A stretch of 8,751 nucleotides of DNA from Bacteroidales bacterium (GTDB lineage: Bacteria > Bacteroidota > Bacteroidia > Bacteroidales > Tenuifilaceae). Positions 1 through 6,178 of the stretch are shown one piece after another. Under the pieces are notes generated by a model, which was not told where the DNA came from, searched no databases, and saw only the letters and a list, made by a program, of their open reading frames with translations. Every line of letters begins with the position of its first letter. The stretch's first letter is position 1. A program made the position numbers and the translations under genes. The DNA lies in contig WBUV01000104.1 in assembly GCA_008933525.1 (NCBI GenBank), forward strand, positions 1 to 8,751. Direction: 5' to 3'.

Positions 1-149
1 ATGTAAAGTATTAATTTTCTTTTTGTCATTAATGTATCGGTGTGAGTTATTTTAAGTAAACATTTGGATTATTGACCAATAGATCTTTGCCCACGTTTCG
101 TCCTTCCACTAAAAGTCCAGAGAGAGTAAAAAAATCCGGATTTGAACTA

Positions 150-1007
150 TCAACAAAAAGATCTAGAGTCTTTGCTGTAGCCAGTTATTTTTTTCAACTT
201 ATCGCCTCTTTTAAGTTTTTTTCCCTCAATACCACCTTTAAAAATAATTGGAATTGATTTAAGACCATCGCTATTATCTACTGGAATTAAAAGATTAAAA
301 TGTAAATGTTCCATTGTACTTCTTCCTGTTTTACCTGAAAGTGCAATTTTTTGTCCACGTTCAACCTTGTCGCCTACCTTTACTAAACTACCATTTTCAG
401 CAAGGTGAACATACTGGCAAAAAACACCAGAATTCGGTTCATATATCGTGATAAAGTTTGAAAAAGGAGTCCATTTTTCCGTTTTACCCGAATATTTATA
501 CCTATCAACAACTCCAACAACATAACCATCCGTAGCAGAACATATAGTATCCTTTGTTTTCATATCGAAATCTAATGCGTATATAGAGTATTCTGTGTTA
601 TGAGTAAAATCAGAATTATTGCCTTGGATAATTGAAAACTCCCTCCCATCTTGAAATGGCAAATCAATTTCAATTGGAAGAATTTTCTTTTCAAGCGACC
701 CTAATAGGGTAGATACTTTGATATTGTTTTTAAAGTCCTTAACATCATATATAATCAAAGTTGTGTCAGATTTTGGATTTAAAGTAACCCTCTTAATAGT
801 TTTTAAATCATTTTCCAAGGTGTCATTATCGTAATATATAAAAAACCTCAACGGGGCATATAATGGATTCTTAATTGAAAGCCTCAAAGTGTCAGATTCA
901 AATTTTGATGACATTTCATAGGCATACTGAATATACTTTTCAGAGGGTAACTTTTTAGGGCTACAATTCAAAAATATTAAACTCAAAACAAAAAACATTT
1001 TTTTCAT
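150..1007 (-). CDS. M23 family metallopeptidase, predicted lipoprotein
   Basis: The likely role is a zinc-dependent peptidase (LytM/lysostaphin-like) that cuts peptidoglycan cross-links, anchored in the envelope as a lipoprotein. I place the start at the ATG ending at 1007 (285 aa) rather than a TTG two codons upstream. From that ATG the protein begins MKKMFFVLSLIFLNC, a short signal peptide ending in a lipobox-like cysteine at residue 15. Asn at -1 and Phe at -3 are unusual for a lipobox, so lipidation is probable, not certain. The M23 domain lies in the C-terminal half, about residues 130-245. Predicted zinc ligands are His136, Asp146 (in YALDFDM) and His236 (in EHLHF), with His234 and His201 (YVHL) as catalytic-type histidines. 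Residues 20-125 are an unrecognised N-terminal region. The gene ends in tandem stops, TGA TAG. It looks more AT-rich than the rest of the window. No partner gene lies on this side of it. Confidence 0.85.
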   Translation of the reverse strand: MKKMFFVLSLIFLNCSPKKLPSEKYIQYAYEMSSKFESDTLRLSIKNPLYAPLRFFIYYDNDTLENDLKTIKRVTLNPKSDTTLIIYDVKDFKNNIKVSTLLGSLEKKILPIEIDLPFQDGREFSIIQGNNSDFTHNTEYSIYALDFDMKTKDTICSATDGYVVGVVDRYKYSGKTEKWTPFSNFITIYEPNSGVFCQYVHLAENGSLVKVGDKVERGQKIALSGKTGRSTMEHLHFNLLIPVDNSDGLKSIPIIFKGGIEGKKLKRGDKLKKITGYSKDSRSFC

Positions 1008-1193
1008 CTTCAAATTTTATAATTAGCCACAACTCACCAATCCATTAGCCCAATTACTAAATAATCATTTTCTTGATAGAACATACTACAATACAAAAAG
1101 CTCATCAACTTATTCATTTTAGTTCCAAAAAAATTGAAAATGTTACACTTGTACCAAACAAACCTTGAAATCGCTCAAATTTTGCTGTATCTA
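1008..1193. other. Non-coding stretch with no recognised element
   Basis: This AT-rich spacer separates the start of the minus-strand peptidase gene from the plus-strand promoter of the tRNA transcript. It must contain the peptidase promoter. I found no exact TAnnTTTG on the minus strand, so no site is assigned. No ORF, RNA gene or obvious repeat is visible. Confidence 0.5.
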
Positions 1194-1224
1194 TTTCGAG
1201 GTTTAAAATTTTGTACTACTTTTG
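1194..1224 (+). promoter_or_regulatory. Bacteroidetes-type promoter for the tRNA-Leu transcript
   Basis: The -7 element is TACTTTTG at 1217-1224, an exact match to TAnnTTTG. The -33 element is weak: TTTC at 1194-1197, with a 19-base spacer. Transcription would begin near 1230, giving a leader of about 125 bases before the mature tRNA. The -7 match and the position ahead of a tRNA gene make this likely, although the -33 box is degenerate. Confidence 0.6.
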
Positions 1225-1246
1225 CAGACGCAATGTAAAGGTAAAC

Positions 1247-1293
1247 CAATGCCCAGGTGGTGAAACCGAGGAACGAGTTCTCACCACCCATTG
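1247..1293 (+). repeat. Hairpin containing a copy of the tRNA-Leu 5' end
   Basis: Bases 1251-1265 (GCCCAGGTGGTGAAA) are identical to the first 15 bases of the tRNA-Leu at 1355-1369, about 104 bases further on. The copy is built into a foldable structure. CAATG (1247-1251) can pair with CATTG (1289-1293), then there is a four-base CCCA bulge. GGTGGTGA (1256-1263) pairs perfectly with TCACCACC (1281-1288), and inside that GAAC pairs with GTTC around a GA (1271-1280). It lies in the predicted tRNA leader. It lacks an anticodon arm and T arm, so it is not a tRNA gene. It may be a remnant of a deleted tandem tRNA-Leu or a structured leader element. Confidence 0.6.
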
Positions 1294-1354
1294 ATTAGAG
1301 GTAAACGAACATTAGAGTTGAGCGCAATTCTAACTTGAAATAAAGAGTATTGAC

Positions 1355-1441
1355 GCCCAGGTGGTGAAATTGGTAGACACGCCAGCTTGAGGGGCTGGTG
1401 ATCGCAAGGTTGTGCAAGTTCGAGTCTTGTCCTGGGCACCA
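1355..1441 (+). tRNA. tRNA-Leu, anticodon GAG
   Basis: This is a complete class II tRNA of 87 bases with the CCA end encoded. The acceptor stem is GCCCAGG (1355-1361) with CCTGGGC (1431-1437), followed by discriminator A and CCA. The anticodon stem is CCAGC (1382-1386) with GCTGG (1394-1398), around the loop TTGAGGG. The anticodon GAG is at 1389-1391 and reads CUC and CUU leucine codons. A long variable arm follows, then the T arm GCAAG-TTCGAGT-CTTGT (1414-1430). The long variable arm and the anticodon agree on leucine. A terminator begins at the last base of the CCA. Confidence 0.97.
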
Positions 1442-1481
1442 AAAAAGCAGCTATGCAAATCATTGCATAGCTGCTTTTTTT
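1441..1481 (+). terminator. Rho-independent terminator after tRNA-Leu
   Basis: A perfect 18-bp stem is formed by 1441-1458 and 1463-1480 around the tetraloop ATCA, ending in a run of seven T. The left arm includes the final A of the tRNA CCA. The outer 12 bases of each arm (AAAAAAGCAGCT / AGCTGCTTTTTT) recur exactly in the terminator at 7355-7382. By symmetry it could also stop minus-strand transcription. Confidence 0.93.
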
Positions 1482-1519
1482 ATATCTTTATTGCTCAATG
1501 ATTTAAAAATCAATAAACG

Positions 1520-2380
1520 ATGAACAACTTTCTGCTAAAAACCTTGGGACTGCTTTTATTCATTAATCTTTTCAGCTGCAATAGATCTGAAAAGCAATAC
1601 ACATTAAACTTAACTGCTAAGCCCAACAACGCTGGCACTACAATAGGAGGTGGCTCCTACAAGGCAGGAGACGAAATTAAACTATCAGTAACGCCAACTT
1701 CTGGATTCACATTCACAAATTGGACCGAAGGGACAAAAATTATTAGTGCAAATACGGATTTTACATATACAATTCCATCGCGCGATGTTACACTATCAGC
1801 AAATTTTACAAAGAGAGGTATCATTACCCTTCAGCCAAGCGCAGAAGAAGGAAAAGATGCATGGGTTTTTGATTTGCGCCCCGACAACAATTTCGGAACT
1901 CATACAGACATTTCTGCAATGACATGGACCAACAGTGGAGCAGTAACCAAAGTTAGAGGTTTAATCCAGTTTGACTTTTCGGCAGTTCCCGAGAATGCAA
2001 CTATTGATAGCGTTAAACTAACGCTTTACGGTTACCACTCCCCATCGAACGGAAGCCATTCAAGAACAGGAGATTCGAACACCTCTACGCTCCAAAGAGT
2101 TACCCAGAAATGGGATGAATATACTGTAACTTGGAACAACCAACCCAAATCAACTAACATAGGCGAAGTAGTACTTCCAGAGAGCACCTCCGAAACTCAA
2201 AATTATATTTTAGATGTTACTGAATCGGCAAAATTCATGATCGAAAATCCTTCACAGAACTTTGGCTATATTCTAAAACTTACAACCGAGGAGTGTTACA
2301 GGTCTTTAGTGTTTGCTTCGAGCGACAACAAAAACAACAGTATCCATCCAAGGATGGATATTTACTACTCTATTAACTAA
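1520..2380 (+). CDS. Lipoprotein with InlB-type repeat and DNRLRE domain
   Basis: This is a predicted surface or periplasmic lipoprotein of 286 aa. The signal peptide is MNNFLLKTLGLLLFINLFSC, with the lipobox cysteine at residue 20. Residues about 26-97 match the divergent InlB B-repeat/bacterial-repeat pattern: YTLNLTAKP, then the YKAGDEIKLSVTPTSGFTFTNW stretch, then VTLSANFTK. Residues about 103-284 look like a DNRLRE (CBM96-like) beta-sandwich: an 'aWvfDlrPdnNfGt' opening, RGLIQFDFSAVPENATIDSVKLTLY, a TWNNQP segment and a closing SSDN region. Such domains occur in secreted carbohydrate-binding or adhesive proteins. No catalytic domain is present, so a binding role is inferred. The start is the ATG 39 bases after the tRNA terminator. 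A one-mismatch -7 element (TATCTTTA, 1483-1490) is the only promoter candidate. The MBL-fold gene follows after 30 bases and may be co-transcribed. Confidence 0.85.
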   Translation: MNNFLLKTLGLLLFINLFSCNRSEKQYTLNLTAKPNNAGTTIGGGSYKAGDEIKLSVTPTSGFTFTNWTEGTKIISANTDFTYTIPSRDVTLSANFTKRGIITLQPSAEEGKDAWVFDLRPDNNFGTHTDISAMTWTNSGAVTKVRGLIQFDFSAVPENATIDSVKLTLYGYHSPSNGSHSRTGDSNTSTLQRVTQKWDEYTVTWNNQPKSTNIGEVVLPESTSETQNYILDVTESAKFMIENPSQNFGYILKLTTEECYRSLVFASSDNKNNSIHPRMDIYYSIN

Positions 2381-2410
2381 GATAACTAAAAAACATCCAT
2401 TCAAAACGCC

Positions 2411-3133
2411 ATGAAAAAATTTACAATCACCCTAATGGCACTATCCATTACGCTAATATCAATAGCCCATAAGGCCGATACCATTAAAACAACCAATAGC
2501 CATGTGGTTATTCATTTTATTGGGCATGGCACATTAATGCTCGAGTACAATGGTAAAGTATTCCATATTGACCCCTGGAACAGGGTTGCCAATTACGATT
2601 CGCTCCCCAAAGCCAATGCAGTGCTTTTAACACACCACCATCAGGATCATCTGGACTCCATTGCGCTTGCAAAGGTTTTCACCAATGGCACCGAGCTTTA
2701 CTGGACCGAAACCTGCGCAAAATTGTCAAAATTTAAGGCTAACGGAAAGGTTATTGCCAACGGCAATACTTTTAGCGTACTTGGGGTAACCGTAAAGGCT
2801 GTTCCAGCCTACAACATTGTGAACAAACGCAATAACGGCGAGCCATACCACATGAAAGGCGAAGGCAATGGCTACATCCTTAATGTCGATAATACTACAA
2901 TTTACATTGCTGGCGATACCGAAAATATCCCCGAAATGGCCGAGTTTGGCAAAATAGACATTGCATTCCTACCCATGAATATTCCTTTTACCATGACTCC
3001 CGAAATGGTTAAGGATGCTGTTCTAATGCTAAAACCAAGGATTCTTTACCCCTACCACTACGGTAAAACCGACACTAACCTGATTTTGGAACTTCTCAAA
3101 GATTTTAAAGGTACAGAGGTTCGGATTAGATAA
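2411..3133 (+). CDS. Exported metallo-beta-lactamase-fold hydrolase (UlaG-like)
   Basis: This is a 240-aa MBL-fold protein of the Lactamase_B_3/UlaG-like group. It has a predicted N-terminal signal sequence (residues 1-20, MKKFTITLMALSITLISIAH), which suggests an extracytoplasmic location. Visible fold elements are FIGHGTLMLEYNGKVFHIDP (36-55), the metal motif HHHQDH (75-80; His75, His77, Asp79, His80), AGDT with Asp169, and PYHYG with His216. At the place where classical MBL enzymes have a further metal-binding histidine this protein has VPAYN (131-135). To my knowledge VPAYN is found across this subgroup, so it need not mean inactivity. The fold is clear, but the substrate cannot be read from the sequence; hydrolysis of a lactone or phosphoester-type bond is only a family-level guess. 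The gene follows the lipoprotein gene by 30 bases and no promoter is seen between them. An inverted repeat begins 6 bases after the stop. Confidence 0.85.
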   Translation: MKKFTITLMALSITLISIAHKADTIKTTNSHVVIHFIGHGTLMLEYNGKVFHIDPWNRVANYDSLPKANAVLLTHHHQDHLDSIALAKVFTNGTELYWTETCAKLSKFKANGKVIANGNTFSVLGVTVKAVPAYNIVNKRNNGEPYHMKGEGNGYILNVDNTTIYIAGDTENIPEMAEFGKIDIAFLPMNIPFTMTPEMVKDAVLMLKPRILYPYHYGKTDTNLILELLKDFKGTEVRIR

Positions 3134-3138
3134 AAAAA

Positions 3139-3222
3139 GTTGTCCGGATTATACTGTCTAATTCTGGGACTTGTTGGTGGATTCGATGCATGGTTGACAG
3201 TACGTGTAGTGCTCCGGACAAC
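3139..3222. repeat. 84-base segment bounded by a 10-bp perfect inverted repeat
   Basis: GTTGTCCGGA (3139-3148) is perfectly repeated in inverse as TCCGGACAAC (3213-3222). A second nested pair, TACTGTC (3152-3158) and GACAGTA (3196-3202), lies inside it. The pairing is asymmetric, with three bases between the two stems on the left and ten on the right. There is no T-run after it, so it is not a standard terminator. The segment carries no credible ORF. It could be a remnant of a small non-autonomous mobile element or a large RNA hairpin in the 3' end of the MBL transcript. Confidence 0.55.
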
Positions 3223-3526
3223 ATTGCTGCTGGTGGCTGCAGCTTATTATATAAATGTGTTTGGGACAATTATTCTTATAACAAAATCGTGCCACCATTT
3301 CCGGAATTGCCCAATCACTATGCAAAACTCTACATATCAATGCCTTAATAATTTCAACCTAACTTTAAACGCAAGCAAACCCAACTCCTTTGTGTAAATA
3401 TTCCACACATTGTAGATAAGACATTGGGGTTTTATCTTAGAATCAACACACTTTTGAATTTTTAAATGGTGGCGTTATCGAAACAATGTCGTTTGGTTAA
3501 GTCATTTGCGTTAAACTAATATTAAA
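3223..3526. other. Non-coding stretch, nothing recognised
   Basis: About 300 bases of AT-rich sequence. Frames open across part of it start with TTG or have no family-like composition, and I do not consider them genes. Only short weak inverted repeats are seen, such as GCTGC (3226-3230) with GCAGC (3239-3243), and TGTGT/ACACA near 3390-3406. No promoter or RNA gene is recognised. Confidence 0.5.
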
Positions 3527-3639
3527 TGATGCCAGCGGCATCAAATGTTTATAGTAATTGATTTCGATCAAAATTTATTCGACTCCAGTTTGAGTCGAAT
3601 TTCCATAAATGATCATTGATATTCAAACCCTTTGGGTTT
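3527..3639. repeat. Cluster of four hairpins, probable intergenic repeat element
   Basis: Four inverted repeats follow one another in 113 bases. TGATGCC-AGC-GGCATCA (3527-3543) has a 7-bp stem with a 3-base loop. TTGAT-TTCG-ATCAA (3558-3571) has a TTCG tetraloop. ATTCGACTC-CAGTTT-GAGTCGAAT (3577-3600) has a 9-bp perfect stem. AAACCC-TTT-GGGTTT (3625-3639) has a 6-bp stem. A palindrome AATGATCATT sits between the third and fourth. The pattern of a GC-rich hairpin next to AAATGTTTATAG at one side and a CCCTTTGGG hairpin at the other resembles repeated intergenic elements I associate with Bacteroidota genomes. That resemblance is from memory and the copy number is unknown. It lies upstream of the THX gene. 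Confidence 0.55.
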
Positions 3640-3674
3640 CTTAGAACTTATATGCTGAATTCATTAAAACTAAT

Positions 3675-3682
3675 TATATTTG
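3675..3682 (+). promoter_or_regulatory. Candidate -7 element for ribosomal protein THX
   Basis: TATATTTG is an exact TAnnTTTG match 39 bases before the THX start codon, which would give a 5' untranslated region of about 33 bases. No TTTG box is found at the expected -33 spacing, so support rests on the -7 box and position only. Confidence 0.4.
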
Positions 3683-3721
3683 ATATAACTTTTGAACAGT
3701 AAACATTAAATCCAATAAGCT

Positions 3722-3856
3722 ATGGGAAAAGGAGATAAAAAAACCCGTCGTGGAAAAATTTTTATGGGTTCATTTGGAAAAACTCGTCCGCAGAAACCCA
3801 ACAAAAACAAGGTTAAGGTGGAAGTTGTAAAACCTAAGGCAAAAAAGGGCAAGTAG
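3722..3856 (+). CDS. 30S ribosomal protein THX
   Basis: This is a 44-residue, strongly basic protein beginning MGKGDKKTRRGKIFMGSFGK and ending in a Lys/Ala/Pro-rich tail (KPKAKKGK). The GDKKTRRGKI...GSFGKTRP pattern is the hallmark of the small ribosomal subunit protein THX. This peptide stabilises the packed 16S rRNA helices at the head of the 30S subunit in Thermus, and it has homologues in Bacteroidota and chloroplasts. The length fits the family, and the ATG start is the only sensible one. It is a single-gene transcription unit: a candidate -7 box lies upstream and a hairpin terminator starts 20 bases after the stop. It is very short and easily missed by gene callers. Confidence 0.93.
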   Translation: MGKGDKKTRRGKIFMGSFGKTRPQKPNKNKVKVEVVKPKAKKGK

Positions 3857-3876
3857 CGCTCAACTTTTAATTCACA

Positions 3877-3904
3877 AAAACCGGAACTTAAGTTTCGGTT
3901 TTTT
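3877..3904 (+). terminator. Rho-independent terminator of THX
   Basis: AAAACCGGAACTT (3877-3889) pairs with AAGTTTCGGTTTT (3890-3902) over 13 positions with a single G-U pair, followed by T's to 3904. The centre AACTTAAGTT is itself palindromic, so the loop forms by opening the inner pairs. It separates THX from the phosphatase gene. Confidence 0.85.
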
Positions 3905-3915
3905 CGTTTACAAAG

Positions 3916-3947
3916 TTTACTTAACGAGTTAAAAATATTTATATTTG
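3916..3947 (+). promoter_or_regulatory. Promoter of the TPR/SpoIIE phosphatase gene
   Basis: The -7 element is TATATTTG (3940-3947), an exact consensus match. The -33 element is TTTA (3916-3919), one mismatch from TTTG, with a 20-base spacer. Predicted transcription starts near 3954, about 30 bases before the ATG at 3985. This excludes the in-frame GTG at 3949 as the start. Confidence 0.6.
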
Positions 3948-3984
3948 AGTGTACTGTTTTCAGTTTTATGCAATTAATGGCCTG

Positions 3985-6177
3985 ATGAATTGTTTTTTCG
4001 ATCACATAAAAGTTTACGCATTATCTGTAGTTCTTAGCTTTTGCTCCGTTAGCGTTGCTTTTTCGCAACCATCAGAAACCTCAAAACACACCCTCGACTC
4101 CCTAAAAGCAGAACACGTTATAGCACAAATTGATAGTTTTTACTACAACGAAAACTACCAGTTGGCGCTAAATTTAATTGAAACCTCGGCTCCCCTACTT
4201 GATAGTTTAAATATTCAATCGTTCAAAAATCACATACTTACCCGACGAGCATCAATATACCGATCAAATGGAGAGTACGGCAAGGCACTAACCGATTTTT
4301 ACACTGTTTTAGAGAATCAGAAAAAGGATGGCAACGTTAAAGGCGAAGCCTCGGCGCTCAACCATATTGGAGCGGTTTACAGGCTTCGAGGAGATTATCC
4401 TTCGGCCTTGGAATACTACTTCAAAGCATTAAGTATTTACCAATCAATAAACGACAAAAGAGGATTATCGCAGCAGTTCAACAATATTGGGGTTGTTCAT
4501 CTTTACCAAAAATTATACGATAAAGCACTGGAGTACTACCAACAATCGCTCAAAATTGAAGAGGAACTTGGCGACGACGAAGGTATTGGTATTTCGTACC
4601 TGAACATTGGCGAGGTTTACCGCAAAAAGGGCACTTTCGACAAAGCCATCGACTACAACCTAAAAGCGCTGATTTATATTAACAAAATAGGCGATGTAGA
4701 TGGAATTGGAACAATTTACAACGAGATTGCAGGCATAAACATTGAAAAAGGACAGGTAAATGATGTTCTTAAATATCTAGATAAAGCGAAAGAATCGTTT
4801 ACCAAACTTGGAAGCAAATTCAGGCTTTCGGAATGCGAAATGAATTACGGGAACTTTTACCTCAACACTCTCAACTACAATAAAGCACTAAATCACTATA
4901 ACGAGGCCTTAAAACTGGCACGTGAAACCGGCTCTATGGAAATCGAAAGCAATGCCAATAAACAGTTGAGCATTGTTTACGATAAAATAAATAACCCTAC
5001 CAAAGCATACGCTCACTACAAAGCTCACATATCGTCGCGCGATAGCCTTTTCAACGAGGAAAACACCCGCAAATCGATTCAAGCTGAGATGTTCTACAAA
5101 TTTGAGCGGCAGCAGGAGGACTTAAAACTCGAACAAGCAAAAAAGGATGCTGTAAACGCCGAAAAAAATCAACGTCAGAAAATTGTCAGGAATTTCCTAC
5201 TGCTGGTTATAGCGTTGGGTGCCGGTTTAATTGCAGTAGTTCTTATTGCACTTAAAAACATACGAAAGATTAATGAGGATTTACGCAATCATCAGGATGA
5301 AATACTTGAGAAAAACGAGGAGCTACTTCAACAGCAAGAGGAAATTTTAGCCCAACGCGATGAGATTGAACGGAAGAACCTTTACCTAGAACAGTCGAGA
5401 CAGATTATTGCCGATAAAAACGAGCGAATGGTCAGCAGCATTGAGTACGCTCAAACCATTCAGGATGCATTACTCCCAGACGAGGAGGATTTAAAAAAGA
5501 TTTTCAAGGATCATTTTGTGATTTATCTGCCAAAGGATATTGTTTCGGGCGATTTTTACTGGACAAGCAGCACAAAAGGCCACACACATATTGCAGTGAT
5601 GGACTGCACTGGACACGGAGTTCCGGGCTCGTTTATGTCGTTAATTGGAAATACTCTGCTAAACCAAATTGTGAACGAGTGGCAAATAAAAAACCCAGCA
5701 CTTGTTCTCGAGAATTTACACGAACAACTCCGTAAAGCATTAAAACAAAACGAAATTGGAACAAAACTTCACGCAAGTATCGATATAGGTTTTGTAACAA
5801 TTGATTATGCTAACAACAAAATTCTGTACGCTGGAGCAAATAGACCATTGCTAGTTTTCACCAAGGAAGGCTTAAATAAAGTTCCAGGCGATATTAGATC
5901 CACAGGCGGATTCCAACCCGAACACAAACGGAAATTTACCAATAAGGAGATTGAATTAAAATCACCCTCATGTATATATCTTACTACTGACGGGTTTACT
6001 GACCAGATGAGCCCTGATAAAAGAAAATTTGGACAGAAACGCCTTTACGAAATACTGGAACAAATGCACGATAAGCCAATGAACGTGCAAAAAGATATAC
6101 TTCTCAATATGCTTGAAAACCATAAAAACATCGAGGATCAACTCGACGATATTTGTATTTTTGGTATAAAACTATAG
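3985..6177 (+). CDS. TPR-containing membrane protein with SpoIIE-type (PP2C) phosphatase domain
   Basis: This is a 730-aa predicted sensor phosphatase. I chose ATG 3985 because the promoter lies just upstream and the protein then begins with a signal peptide (residues about 1-28, ending VAFSQ). Residues about 45-350 form a series of TPR units; clear ones begin near 85, 125, 165, 205 and 285 with the N-x-[IG]-x-x-Y and A-L-x-Y-Y patterns. A transmembrane helix spans about 403-423. A Glu/Gln/Lys-rich coiled coil covers about 370-400 and 428-480. The SpoIIE domain covers about 505-730, with metal-binding aspartates in SGDFYW (Asp523), DCTGHGVPGSF (Asp540), TDGFTD (Asp669) and QLDDICIF (Asp721/722). 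All expected acidic residues are present, so it should be active as a Ser/Thr phosphatase. The inferred topology is a periplasmic TPR sensor and a cytoplasmic phosphatase. The likely target is an anti-sigma-factor antagonist, but no partner gene is adjacent. It converges on the acylphosphatase gene with one base between stop codons. Confidence 0.92.
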   Translation: MNCFFDHIKVYALSVVLSFCSVSVAFSQPSETSKHTLDSLKAEHVIAQIDSFYYNENYQLALNLIETSAPLLDSLNIQSFKNHILTRRASIYRSNGEYGKALTDFYTVLENQKKDGNVKGEASALNHIGAVYRLRGDYPSALEYYFKALSIYQSINDKRGLSQQFNNIGVVHLYQKLYDKALEYYQQSLKIEEELGDDEGIGISYLNIGEVYRKKGTFDKAIDYNLKALIYINKIGDVDGIGTIYNEIAGINIEKGQVNDVLKYLDKAKESFTKLGSKFRLSECEMNYGNFYLNTLNYNKALNHYNEALKLARETGSMEIESNANKQLSIVYDKINNPTKAYAHYKAHISSRDSLFNEENTRKSIQAEMFYKFERQQEDLKLEQAKKDAVNAEKNQRQKIVRNFLLLVIALGAGLIAVVLIALKNIRKINEDLRNHQDEILEKNEELLQQQEEILAQRDEIERKNLYLEQSRQIIADKNERMVSSIEYAQTIQDALLPDEEDLKKIFKDHFVIYLPKDIVSGDFYWTSSTKGHTHIAVMDCTGHGVPGSFMSLIGNTLLNQIVNEWQIKNPALVLENLHEQLRKALKQNEIGTKLHASIDIGFVTIDYANNKILYAGANRPLLVFTKEGLNKVPGDIRSTGGFQPEHKRKFTNKEIELKSPSCIYLTTDGFTDQMSPDKRKFGQKRLYEILEQMHDKPMNVQKDILLNMLENHKNIEDQLDDICIFGIKL

Positions 6178-6178
6178 G

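Noticed and set aside
83..149. Open stretch in the M23 reading frame beyond its stop codon, encoding a basic peptide
   Set aside because: Two stops (TGA TAG) separate it from the gene and there is no start codon or family match. A readthrough or frameshift claim is not supported.
72..257. Plus-strand 61-codon frame
   Set aside because: It overlaps the 3' end of the M23 gene on the opposite strand and has no family features.
1008..1013. TTG start at 1013 for the M23 lipoprotein
   Set aside because: ATG 1007 gives a standard MKK-type signal peptide, so the TTG is not needed.
1355..1441. tRNA-Leu 3' end as an integration site
   Set aside because: No integrase gene and no second copy of the tRNA 3' end are present. 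Only the 5' end is duplicated, on the upstream side.
1281..1463. Minus-strand 60-codon frame across the tRNA-Leu
   Set aside because: It is the antisense of the tRNA and terminator. The predicted peptide is the familiar spurious product of reading a tRNA-Leu backwards.
3140..3397. Plus-strand 85-codon frame and the opposing minus-strand 60-codon frame (3158-3340)
   Set aside because: The plus frame starts with a TTG inside the inverted repeat and neither resembles a family. There is no promoter or initiation context, so I treat the region as non-coding.
3527..3639. CRISPR array
   Set aside because: The hairpins differ from one another in sequence and spacing. There is no repeated unit and no cas gene.
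3949..3984. GTG start at 3949 for the TPR/SpoIIE protein
   Set aside because: It lies at or before the predicted transcription start. It would also add 12 residues ahead of a well-formed signal peptide that begins at ATG 3985.
3706..4005. Minus-strand 99-codon frame
   Set aside because: It is the antisense of the THX gene and its terminator; THX is a clear conserved match on the other strand.
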